Origin: Methylobacterium terricola
GTDB taxonomy: Bacteria > Pseudomonadota > Alphaproteobacteria > Rhizobiales > Beijerinckiaceae
Reading direction: 5' to 3'
NCBI RefSeq assembly: GCF_006151805.1
Contig: NZ_VDDA01000012.1
Span: 124,001-188,000, forward strand
Length of the DNA stretch: 64,000 nucleotides
In this document: positions 1 through 7,804 of the stretch, piece after piece
How positions within the stretch are numbered: the first letter of the stretch is position 1
Layout: each line of letters begins with the position of its first letter
Made by a program: the position numbers and the translations under genes
Notes under the pieces: model-generated
Databases searched by the model: none
Told to the model about the DNA's origin: nothing
The model's input: the letters and a program-made list of their open reading frames with translations, nothing else

Positions 1-1218
1 ACGGTGGCCCAGCCGCCGCCCGCCCCGTCTCCGGCGGCAAGACCCCACCAGCCCCACCCCCAGCCGGTCCAAGACCTCTCCCGTGACGTCCATCACGACG
101 TCCATCGTCACCCCGCCCACAGCCACGCCATGCCTGCGGCGCCGGTGCACCCCGCCGCGATGCCGTTCCCGTCGGTTCAGGCCTCGCCCGCGCCCCGGCT
201 TTACGGCGACGCGCCGGCCGAGGGCGTGCCGGCCTATGCCCGGGCCGCCCCGGCGCCCGGCGCCGCGTCCCGGTTCGAGCCGGACCGGGTGCCGCCGTCC
301 TCCGCGCCCGCGCCGGCGCCCTGGGCCGCCGACCCGATCCTGCCGCGGGAGGCCGTTCCGGCGCCGCGCCGGCCCTTCGTGCCCGAGCCGGCCGCCGAAC
401 CTCGCCCGGAGGCCGAGATCCTGGCGGCCCTCACCCAGGGTCTCGAGGTCCACCTGCAGCCGATCGTCAGCCTGCCGCAGCGCAAGGTGGCGTTCTACGA
501 GGCCCTGGCGCGCCTGCGCGTCGGCGAGACCGTGCTGGCGCCCGACGAGTTCCTGCGGGTGCTGGAGCGGCACGGGCGCACCACCGAGCTCGACCGGCTG
601 ATGCTCGCCCGCGTGACGGCGATCGGGCAGCATCTCGCGAGCCGCGGCAGCGAGACGCCGGTGGCCTACGCCCTGTCGCCGGGCTCGCTGTTCGAGCCGG
701 GCTTCCTCCGGGCGGTCGGCCGCCTCGTCGACCTGCATCCGGAGCTGGCCGGCCGGCTGATCCTGGCCCTGCCGCAGCGCAGCTGGCGCAATCTCGACGC
801 CGAGCAGGCGACCGCGCTCAACGCCCTGCGGGAACGGATCGGGCTTGCCGTCGACCGGGTCTCGGAGCCGCGCCTCGATGCCGCGGCCCTGGCCGCCCGC
901 GGAGCGAGCTACGCCAAGGTGCATCTCGAGACCCTTCTCGGCGAGCACGGCCCGGCGATCGCCACCACCCTGGCCCGGGCCGGGATCCGGCTGGTGGCCG
1001 AGGGGGTCGAGCGCGAGGCCGACGTGCCGGACCTGATCGATCTCGACCTGCCGCTGGCGCAGGGCGGGGTGTTCTCGCCCCCGCGGGTCGTGCGGCCCGA
1101 GGTGCTGTCGCCCCCGGCCCCGCCGGCGCCCGAGCCCAATCCGGACCCCTCGCCTCCCGCCGACGAGCCGCCGCCGGTGCGCCGGGCCTTCCGGGACGTG
1201 CTGCGCCGGGCCGTATGA
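1..1218 (+). CDS. Degenerate EAL-domain protein (5' end probably outside window)
   Basis: The frame is open from the first base; a GTG at 4 is available, but the gene probably starts upstream. The first ~135 residues are Pro/Ala-rich and low complexity. An EAL-type domain (c-di-GMP phosphodiesterase fold) follows to about residue 365. It keeps the signature in FYEALARL, a lysine in YAKVHLE and VAEGVE near the end. The usual DDFGTG metal-binding loop is replaced by VDRVSEP and the Asn of the second metal motif by Ser (YALSPGS). I infer loss of catalysis and a role as a c-di-GMP binding or protein-interaction module. The C-terminus is again Pro-rich. Confidence 0.75.
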   Translation, partial: TVAQPPPAPSPAARPHQPHPQPVQDLSRDVHHDVHRHPAHSHAMPAAPVHPAAMPFPSVQASPAPRLYGDAPAEGVPAYARAAPAPGAASRFEPDRVPPSSAPAPAPWAADPILPREAVPAPRRPFVPEPAAEPRPEAEILAALTQGLEVHLQPIVSLPQRKVAFYEALARLRVGETVLAPDEFLRVLERHGRTTELDRLMLARVTAIGQHLASRGSETPVAYALSPGSLFEPGFLRAVGRLVDLHPELAGRLILALPQRSWRNLDAEQATALNALRERIGLAVDRVSEPRLDAAALAARGASYAKVHLETLLGEHGPAIATTLARAGIRLVAEGVEREADVPDLIDLDLPLAQGGVFSPPRVVRPEVLSPPAPPAPEPNPDPSPPADEPPPVRRAFRDVLRRAV

Positions 1219-1313
1219 GGCGCGACGGTCCAGGACCCGGCAGGTGACGAAGCGGTAGCGGCGCGGGCCGCGTGCCCTTACTCTCGCGGGACCTCGCAGC
1301 AGAAAGGCCCCCG

Positions 1314-2990
1314 ATGTCGGACTCCATCGCCCGCCGGATCGCGCAAGGCGCCGGCCGCGAGCCCGCCGACCTGGTGATCCGCGGCGCCCGTCTCCTCGAC
1401 CTCGTCACCGGCGAGCTGGTCGAGACCGACATCGCCCTCTGCGGCGACACGGTGGTGGGCACCTATGGCACCTATGACGGGGCGCGGGTGATCGAGGCGG
1501 CCGGGCGCATCGCGGTGCCGGGCTTCATCGACACCCACCTGCACGTCGAATCCTCCCTGATCACCCCGCACGAATTCGACCGCTGCGTGCTGCCGCACGG
1601 CGTCACCACGGCGATCTGGGACCCGCACGAGCTCGCCAACGTGCTCGGCACCGCCGCCTTCGACTACGCGCTGGCGGCCGCGGGCGAGACGGTGATGGAC
1701 ATCCGGGTCCAGCTCTCGTCCTGCGTGCCGGCGACCGATCTCGAGAGCGCCGGCGCCCGGATCGAGGCCGCGGCGCTGGCGGGCTACCGCGACCATCCCC
1801 GCGCCCTGGGACTGGCCGAGTTCATGAACTTTCCCGGCGTGGTCGCGGCCGATCCCGGCTGCCTGGCCAAGCTCGCGGCCTTCGCCGGGCGCCACATCGA
1901 CGGTCACGCGCCGCTGCTGTCGGGGCTGGCCCTCAACGCCTACGCCGCAGCCGGCATCCGCACCGACCACGAGGCGACGGGCGCGGCGGAAGCGCTGGAG
2001 AAGATCCGCAAGGGCATGACGGTGCTGATCCGCGAGGGCTCGGTCTCGAAGGACCTGCACGCGCTGGCTCCGCTCCTGACCGAGCGGACGGCACCGTTTC
2101 TCGCCTTCTGCACCGACGATCGCAACCCCCTCGACATTGCCGAGGAGGGCCATCTCGACCACCTGATCCGCACCGCGATCGCGCTCGGCGTGCCGCCACT
2201 CGCCGCCTACCGCGCCGCCTCGCTCAGCGCCGCGACCGCCTTCGGCCTCACCGACCGCGGGATCATTGCCCCGGGCCGGCGCGCCGACATCGTCCTCCTC
2301 GACGATCTCGGCACCTGCGCGGTCTCGGACGTGATCTCCGCCGGACGTCTCGTCGACGAGGCCCTGTTCTCGACCCGCACGGTCACGCCGCCGCCGGGCC
2401 GCAGCAGCGTGCGCGCCGCGCCGGTCGCCGCCGCCGACCTCGCCGTGGCGGCGCCGGCGGGCGAGACCTCGGTGATCGGGGTCGTGCCGGGACGCATCAT
2501 CACCGAGCACCGGCGCCTGACGCCGTCCGGGGTGCCGGATCGCGCGCAGGACGTCGCGATGGTCGCCGTGGTGGCGCGCCACGGCACCCGCAGCATCGGC
2601 CGCGGCCTGGTGCAGGGCTTCGGCCTCGCGCGCGGCGCCATCGCCTCCTCGGTCGGGCATGACAGCCACAACCTGTGCGTCGTCGGCGCCGATCCGGACG
2701 CGATGGCGCAGGCGGTCAACCGGCTGATCGCGATCCAGGGCGGCTTCGTGGTCGCGGACGAGCGCGGGATCATCGCCGAGCTGGCCCTGCCGATCGCCGG
2801 CCTGATGAGCGACCTGCCCTTCGAGGCGGTGCGCGACGCCCTGCCGCCCCTGCGCGAGGCCGCCCGAGGGCTCGGCTGCACCCTGCCGGAGCCGTTCCTG
2901 CAGGTCGCGTTCCTGCCGCTGCCGGTGATCCCGCACCTGAAGATCACCGATCGCGGCCTCGTCGATGTCGACCGGATGGCTTTCCTCTAG
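1314..2990 (+). CDS. ade: Adenine deaminase
   Basis: 558-residue amidohydrolase-superfamily protein that converts adenine to hypoxanthine and ammonia in purine salvage. The N-terminal half has the metal-binding HLHVESS motif, followed by HGVTTAIWDPHE; a CTDDRNPLDI segment lies in the catalytic domain. The C-terminal third (SSVGHDSHNL and the following region) is the second domain typical of bacterial adenine deaminases, and the length fits the family. ATG 1314 is preceded by AGAAAGG; a longer reading from GTG 1272 adds residues unlike the family. It stands alone between the EAL-domain gene and a HAD phosphatase and is followed by a hairpin. Confidence 0.93.
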   Translation: MSDSIARRIAQGAGREPADLVIRGARLLDLVTGELVETDIALCGDTVVGTYGTYDGARVIEAAGRIAVPGFIDTHLHVESSLITPHEFDRCVLPHGVTTAIWDPHELANVLGTAAFDYALAAAGETVMDIRVQLSSCVPATDLESAGARIEAAALAGYRDHPRALGLAEFMNFPGVVAADPGCLAKLAAFAGRHIDGHAPLLSGLALNAYAAAGIRTDHEATGAAEALEKIRKGMTVLIREGSVSKDLHALAPLLTERTAPFLAFCTDDRNPLDIAEEGHLDHLIRTAIALGVPPLAAYRAASLSAATAFGLTDRGIIAPGRRADIVLLDDLGTCAVSDVISAGRLVDEALFSTRTVTPPPGRSSVRAAPVAAADLAVAAPAGETSVIGVVPGRIITEHRRLTPSGVPDRAQDVAMVAVVARHGTRSIGRGLVQGFGLARGAIASSVGHDSHNLCVVGADPDAMAQAVNRLIAIQGGFVVADERGIIAELALPIAGLMSDLPFEAVRDALPPLREAARGLGCTLPEPFLQVAFLPLPVIPHLKITDRGLVDVDRMAFL

Positions 2991-2998
2991 GGCGGCGT

Positions 2999-3017
2999 CC
3001 GGGCGCGCTGCGCCCGG
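2999..3017. terminator. GC-rich hairpin after ade
   Basis: Perfect 8-bp stem CCGGGCGC / GCGCCCGG with a 3-nt loop, 9 bases after the ade stop codon. There is no T-tract, so intrinsic termination is uncertain. Confidence 0.4.
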
Positions 3018-3214
3018 GCGCTGCTCCGGATCGTTGATCCTGCTCATTCTTTTCGCGATGGACCGGGATCCGCTCCGGCGCGAGAGGCTCCCATCGGCCC
3101 GTGCGACCACCCGGCGTGACTGTAAACGATTTCACCCGGGGCGTTGCGTTCGGGTCGAACCGGCTTTAAGCCCGAGGCGGCGTTTTGCTGCATCGCAGCA
3201 CGAGGAGAAGCGGC

Positions 3215-4120
3215 ATGGCCGAGATGGTGCGCGCGGCGCATCCGGGCGAGGTGACGATCCTGGACGGGATCGCCGGCATCGCCGACGGGTTCGACCTGAT
3301 CCTGTGCGACGTCTGGGGCGTGCTGCATGACGGCGTCCACGCCCACCGGGCCGCGGCCGAGGCGCTGACGCGCTTTCGCGCCCTGCCGGGCGACCGGCCG
3401 CGCCGGGTGGTGCTGGTCTCGAACGCGCCGCGCCCCGGCAGCGCCGTCCTGGCGCAGCTCGACGGCTTCGGCGTACCCCGGACCGCCTACGACGCCATCG
3501 TCACCTCGGGCGACCTCACCCGCCGGCTGATGGCCGAACGGGCGGCGGCACCGATGTACCATCTCGGGCCCGACCGCGACCTGCCGATCTTCGACGACCT
3601 CGCCCTCGCCCGGTCCGGACCGGACGAGGCGGCCCACGTGGTCGTGACCGGCCTCCTCGACGACGAGGTCGAGACGGCGGCGGATTACCGCGCCCGGCTC
3701 GAGCCCTGGGCGGCCCGCGGCGTGACGCTGATCTGCGCCAATCCCGACCTGGTGGTCGAGCGTGGCGAGCGGCTGATCCCCTGCGCCGGCGCGGTGGCGG
3801 CGCTCTACGAGGAGATGGGCGGCGCGGTCGTCTATGCCGGCAAGCCGCACGTCCCGGTCTACGAGGCGGCGCTCGCCACGGCGGAAGGCCTCGACGGGGG
3901 CGCTCCCCTCCCCCGCGGCCGGGTTCTCGCCGTCGGCGACGCGATCCGCACCGACATCGCCGGGGCGCGCGCCTTCGGCATCGCGTCGCTTCTGGTGGCC
4001 CGCGGCATCCATGCCGAGGAACTCGGGGTCGCGGCGGGTGCGCCGATCGGCGACATCGCGGCGTGGCTGAGCGCCCAGGCCGTGCATCCGGACGGCGTGA
4101 TCGACCTGCTGCGCTGGTAG
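3215..4120 (+). CDS. HAD-superfamily class IIA phosphatase (TIGR01459 type)
   Basis: 301-residue cytosolic hydrolase. Motif I is CDVWGVLHDG with the nucleophile Asp, motif II is LVSNAPRP, and motif IV is AGKPHVPVY followed by VGDAIRTDIAGA. These define the class IIA HAD group that includes NagD and pyridoxal-phosphate phosphatases. ATG 3215 is chosen because GAGGAGAAG lies just upstream. Alphaproteobacteria often carry this gene close to ribF; here cheZ-like and cheY on the other strand lie between. A phosphatase acting on a flavin or other cofactor precursor is plausible, but the substrate is unknown. Confidence 0.85.
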   Translation: MAEMVRAAHPGEVTILDGIAGIADGFDLILCDVWGVLHDGVHAHRAAAEALTRFRALPGDRPRRVVLVSNAPRPGSAVLAQLDGFGVPRTAYDAIVTSGDLTRRLMAERAAAPMYHLGPDRDLPIFDDLALARSGPDEAAHVVVTGLLDDEVETAADYRARLEPWAARGVTLICANPDLVVERGERLIPCAGAVAALYEEMGGAVVYAGKPHVPVYEAALATAEGLDGGAPLPRGRVLAVGDAIRTDIAGARAFGIASLLVARGIHAEELGVAAGAPIGDIAAWLSAQAVHPDGVIDLLRW

Positions 4121-4184
4121 GACCACGCGCGAAAACCGGGGTTGCGGCGGCCGCATCCCGGTGTCACGCCGTCGAGGAGATGCC

Positions 4185-4781
4185 TCAGGAGAACAGGGCG
4201 TCGATCGCGTCCTGCGGCGTCGCCGGCCCCTTCAGTTGCGGGCCGTTGAGCATCAGGGTCTCGGCGCGGGCCTTGCGACGCGCCTCCTCGGCATCGTGCT
4301 CGGCCTCGCCGTCGCGCACGTTCACCACGGTCGAGAATTGCGACAGGCGCTTCTCGAGCTGGCCCAGCGCCTCGACCACCTTCGAGATGCGCTGGCCGGT
4401 AATGTCCTGGAAGGTGCAGGCCTCGAAGATGTCGCCGATATGCGCCTCGACCTGGGCGCGATATTCCGGGAGGGTCTTGGCCTCGATCGCGAGCATCGCC
4501 TCCGCGGATTCCATGATCCGGTTGGTGGCGCTCGCCGTGGCGGCGACGACGCTGCCGAGCTCGTCATGCGCCATCGGGATGCGGTCGCGGGTCAGCTCCT
4601 GCGCCCGCAGGGCCGCGATGCCCCGCTTGAGCTTGGTGATGTAATCGGCGATCTCGATCAATTCGGTCACCGGCACCGCCTCCCTGGCTGGTGGGACGTT
4701 GCTCGTGCGACCCATGGGCGTCTTGCCTCCGAGCAGCCGGGAGAGAGCGGAGCGCGGTCCCGCCGTCATCTGCCTGAGCAC
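4185..4781 (-). CDS. cheZ: CheZ-like protein phosphatase of CheY
   Basis: 198 residues, mostly helical. The central FQDITGQRISKVV matches the CheZ signature holding the Asp and Gln that drive hydrolysis of phospho-CheY. The C-terminal QDAIDALF resembles the amphipathic helix with which CheZ docks on CheY. The protein is shorter than enterobacterial CheZ, as expected for the alphaproteobacterial form. GTG 4781 has GGGGGAG eight bases upstream; an internal ATG at 4715 preceded by GGAGG is an alternative. It lies 118 bp downstream of cheY on the same strand, so the two probably form a transcription unit controlling flagellar switching. Confidence 0.82.
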   Translation of the reverse strand: MLRQMTAGPRSALSRLLGGKTPMGRTSNVPPAREAVPVTELIEIADYITKLKRGIAALRAQELTRDRIPMAHDELGSVVAATASATNRIMESAEAMLAIEAKTLPEYRAQVEAHIGDIFEACTFQDITGQRISKVVEALGQLEKRLSQFSTVVNVRDGEAEHDAEEARRKARAETLMLNGPQLKGPATPQDAIDALFS

Positions 4782-4899
4782 GTGGTTGCTCCCCCGCGGA
4801 TTGGTTGTCCCTTGCCCGGATCACGGGACTACGGCGGGCCGAAGTCTCGGCTCCGGCCGTCGCGGCCCCGCATCCGGGAGGCTTACCGAGCCGTCGGCG

Positions 4900-5283
4900 T
4901 CAGGCGCCGCAGACCGCCTCGATCTTGGTCTTGAGCGTCTGGGCGTTGAAAGGCTTCACGATGTAGTTGTTCACGCCGGCCTTCTTGGCGGCGATGACGT
5001 TCTCGGTCTTCGACTCGGCGGTGACCATGATGAACGGCGTGGTGCGCAGGGCGTCGTCGGCCCGGACGTGGCGCAGCAGTTCGTAGCCGGTCATCGGCTC
5101 CATGTTCCAGTCGGAGATGACGAGGCCGTACTTCTTCGTCTTCAGCTTCGCCAGGGCGCCGGTGCCGTCCGAGGCGTCGTCGACATCCTCGAAGCCAAGC
5201 TGCTTCAGCAGGTTGCGGATGATGCGAACCATCGTCTGGTAATCGTCCACCACGAGGATCGGCATGCCGAGGTCAAGGGCCAT
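4900..5283 (-). CDS. cheY: CheY single-domain response regulator
   Basis: 127-residue receiver domain and nothing else. The acidic pair D13/D14, the phosphoacceptor D58 (ISDWNM), T88 (MVTAE) and K110 (IVKPF) are all in place. CheY-P binds the flagellar switch and is dephosphorylated by CheZ, whose likely gene follows. No histidine kinase, CheW or flagellar gene is in the window; a chemoreceptor lies about 41 kb away (46596-48284). Confidence 0.93.
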   Translation of the reverse strand: MALDLGMPILVVDDYQTMVRIIRNLLKQLGFEDVDDASDGTGALAKLKTKKYGLVISDWNMEPMTGYELLRHVRADDALRTTPFIMVTAESKTENVIAAKKAGVNNYIVKPFNAQTLKTKIEAVCGA

Positions 5284-5535
5284 GGCTTACGGCTCCGTTC
5301 GCGGGCGCGACACATCCCCGTGCGCGACGAAACCCGCTTGGATCATGAGACGAAGCGCCGGGCGGCGCCTCTGTCCTCATCTTCTACCTCCACGCGCCTT
5401 GAGAACCGGTTAACCCGGCGGCCGGCGCGCGCGCTCCGCCAGGACCGCATCCGGCTTGACCCACGGACCGGATTTCGACAGGGTCCGGCCGCTTCCGACA
5501 CCTCTTCCCGCCCGCTCAACGCCCAAGGACCCTTG

Positions 5536-6528
5536 ATGCCGCGCGACGAGACCGCCCCGCGCCCCGTCGCGTCCCTCCCCGTCCACCGTGACGGCGAGGC
5601 GGTGCCGGAGGGCTTGGCGGGCGCGGTCGCGGCACTCGGCAACTTCGACGGCATCCACAAGGGCCACCGCGCGTTGATCGCGGCAGTGCGGGAGATGGCG
5701 GCGGAACTCGGCCGGCCGAGCGCGGTGCTCACCTTCGAGCCGCATCCCCGCGTCTTCTTCTCGCCCGAGGCGACGATGTTCCGCCTCACCGGCGAGCCCG
5801 AGAAGCTGGCGGTGCTGCAGCGCCTCGGCCTCGACGGCGCCTTCGTGCGCCGCTTCGACTCAGGCCTCGCCGGCACCGGGGCGGCCGCCTTCGTGGCCGA
5901 CACCCTCAAGGGCGAGCTCGGCCTGTCCGGCGTGGTGATCGGGCACGACTTCCATTTCGGCCGCGGCCGCGAGGGCACGCCGGCGATGCTGGAGGCGCTC
6001 TGCGCCGAGAACGGCCTGGCCTGCCGCATCGTCCCGGCGGTGGCGGCCGGTGGCGGCGAGGCACCGGTCTCGTCGAGCGCGATCCGGGCGGCGCTCGAGG
6101 CCGGCGACGTGGCGACCGCCAACCACCTCCTCGGCTATCGCTGGTTCGTCGAGGGCGAGGTGCGCCACGGCGACAAGCGCGGCCGCACCCTCGGCTTCCC
6201 GACCGCCAACGTCGCGCTCGAGGCCTGCGCGCTCGCCCACGGCATCTATGCCGTGCGCGTCCGCCTGCGCGACGGCGGCGTGCGCGACGGCGTGGCGAGC
6301 TACGGCCGCCGCCCGACCTTCGATGACGGCGCGCCGCTCCTCGAAACCTACCTGTTCGACTTTTCCGGCGACCTCTACGGCCAGCGCATCGCGATCGAGT
6401 TCGTCGGCTTCATCCGCGGCGAGGCGCGCTTCGACAGCGCCGAGGCGCTGGTCACGCGCATGCACGAGGACGCGGCGGAGGCGCGGCGGATGCTGGCCGA
6501 GGACCGCACGCCCTCGATGCTGGGATGA
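5536..6528 (+). CDS. ribF: Bifunctional riboflavin kinase / FAD synthetase
   Basis: 330-residue enzyme making FMN and then FAD. The N-terminal nucleotidyltransferase domain has ALGNFDGIHKGHR (FAD synthetase HxGH-type motif), LTFEPHPR and IGHDFHFGRGREGT. The C-terminal flavokinase domain has GKRGRTLGFPTANV, followed by HGIYAV. ATG 5536 has AAGGA nearby; the open frame reaches back to 4699, but the upstream part has no family similarity and overlaps cheZ and cheY. The downstream order ileS-lspA is the usual arrangement, here interrupted by two small minus-strand genes. Confidence 0.95.
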   Translation: MPRDETAPRPVASLPVHRDGEAVPEGLAGAVAALGNFDGIHKGHRALIAAVREMAAELGRPSAVLTFEPHPRVFFSPEATMFRLTGEPEKLAVLQRLGLDGAFVRRFDSGLAGTGAAAFVADTLKGELGLSGVVIGHDFHFGRGREGTPAMLEALCAENGLACRIVPAVAAGGGEAPVSSSAIRAALEAGDVATANHLLGYRWFVEGEVRHGDKRGRTLGFPTANVALEACALAHGIYAVRVRLRDGGVRDGVASYGRRPTFDDGAPLLETYLFDFSGDLYGQRIAIEFVGFIRGEARFDSAEALVTRMHEDAAEARRMLAEDRTPSMLG

Positions 6529-6552
6529 GTCCCGGCTCGGGCGGCTCGCTCG

Positions 6553-6792
6553 TCATTCCGGGATGAACTCGCGGATCGGCGCCTCGGTGTCGGCATCCCG
6601 CGGGCGCGGGCGCTGCGCCCGCCGCATCGTTCCGCTGTCCTCGTCGGGGATCAGCAGCGGGTCGGTCGGGGTGACGGAGCCGGTGGCATCGACATCTTCC
6701 GGAACCGGCCGTGGCGGCGATCGGACCTCCCGCGCCACGACCGGCGTCGTCAGAACGGCGGTGAGCGCGAGGGCGAAGAGCGGACCCCGCAT
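6553..6792 (-). CDS. Small exported protein of unknown function
   Basis: 79 residues. Residues 1-21 form a signal peptide (short basic start, LFALALTAVL core, cleavage near VVA-RE). The mature part is short, Pro/Asp/Arg-rich and probably disordered. ATG 6792 is preceded by GGGAGG at good spacing. The tail-to-tail arrangement with ribF and the clear ribosome site support a real gene. No function is recognised. Confidence 0.55.
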   Translation of the reverse strand: MRGPLFALALTAVLTTPVVAREVRSPPRPVPEDVDATGSVTPTDPLLIPDEDSGTMRRAQRPRPRDADTEAPIREFIPE

Positions 6793-6954
6793 GGCGACCT
6801 CCCGGAACGGGTGAACGTCCGGGTCAACCGCCGCAAGCGACGCCCCGTTCCGTCCGCCGGCCACCGATGATCGGAGACCGCCCGACCACCATCGACGGCT
6901 TCGTCCTGCGGATCGGCCCGATGATGCCGGTCGATGCCGGGCTGGTGACGCGCA

Positions 6955-7437
6955 TCACGGGATGGGTCTCACGCGGATGAGGTGCGTGGCGGCCGGGTCG
7001 GCGCACTCCGCAAAACCGAGTCGCCGGTAGAACGCCGCCGCCTCCGGCGAGGCCGCACGCAGGCGCACGATCCGGAAATGGCCCTCTGCCTCCCGCAGGA
7101 GGCGCGTCACCAGCAGGGTGCCGAGGCCGAGATGCCGATGCGCCCCGAGGAGGTAGACGTGCCGCACCCGCCCGATATCGCCCCCGGCCGCGTAGGGGTC
7201 GCGGTTCAGCCCGCCGACACCCACGAGGCGGTCGCCGCGCCACACTCCCAGAAAGATCTCGCCCGGGCGATCGAACCGGTTCGCGCCCGAGGCCCACTCC
7301 TCGAACAGGCGGCGCACGAAGTCGACGCCCTGGCTTCGGGCCTCGTCGCGGATCGGTCCGACGGCAGGGCCGAGGGCAGCGAGCGCCGCGACCGTCGGAC
7401 CGGCGGGGGCAGCGGCGGTCCTCCCATCACACGACAT
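6955..7437 (-). CDS. GNAT-family N-acetyltransferase
   Basis: 160 residues. The acetyl-CoA binding core is visible as VRHVYLLGAHRHLGLGTLLV (motif A) and the C-terminal AAAFYRRLGFAE (motif B). VGVGGLNRDPY supplies the preceding strand. ATG 7437 follows GGGGAGG, which fixes the start well inside a longer open frame. The substrate is unknown. Confidence 0.82.
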   Translation of the reverse strand: MSCDGRTAAAPAGPTVAALAALGPAVGPIRDEARSQGVDFVRRLFEEWASGANRFDRPGEIFLGVWRGDRLVGVGGLNRDPYAAGGDIGRVRHVYLLGAHRHLGLGTLLVTRLLREAEGHFRIVRLRAASPEAAAFYRRLGFAECADPAATHLIRVRPIP

Positions 7438-7804
7438 TCCGCACCTCCCCGTCCCGCATCGGCGGATCCTCGTCCATGGCGGGCACGGATAGGATCCCCC
7501 CGCCGAACGCCGGGATGCCGACGATGACGCAAGGATATCAGGCCTTCCACGAAGAGCCGATGGCGGCCGGCCCGTCCACCGCATCACCCCGCTTCCCCCG
7601 CCCGCCTGCCGCTGCTAGAAGCGCCGGATGACCGAATCGCACCCGCGCTGCGTCGCCATCCGGCGAATTACGAGCCCGGCTTCCGCCTGAGGGCCGCTCG
7701 CGGCCGCGCGGAAGGCCGGGTTGCTGCCGTTTCGCCGCCGCGATTCCCTCAAGGCCCGGGTCGGTTCGTACCGGCTTGGTGCCCGTCAGACGAGCCTTGA
7801 CCCC
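7438..7804 (+). promoter_or_regulatory. ileS upstream region with possible leader peptide and hairpin
   Basis: 367-bp spacer. A 20-codon open frame (7628-7690) has two Ile codons separated by two Arg codons. Its stop lies at the base of a long imperfect hairpin (7675-7720: outer arms TTCCGC/GCGGAA extended past a bulge, inner arms GGCCGC/GCGGCC). A peptide-plus-hairpin arrangement before an isoleucyl-tRNA synthetase could be attenuation, but no alternative antiterminator or T-tract is evident, so this is only a suggestion. Confidence 0.25.

Noticed and set aside
1278..3110. 610-codon minus-strand open frame opposite ade
   Set aside because: Shadow of the adenine deaminase gene.
4699..5535. 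Long N-terminal extension of RibF
   Set aside because: It overlaps cheY and part of cheZ on the other strand, lacks similarity, and ATG 5536 gives the normal RibF length.
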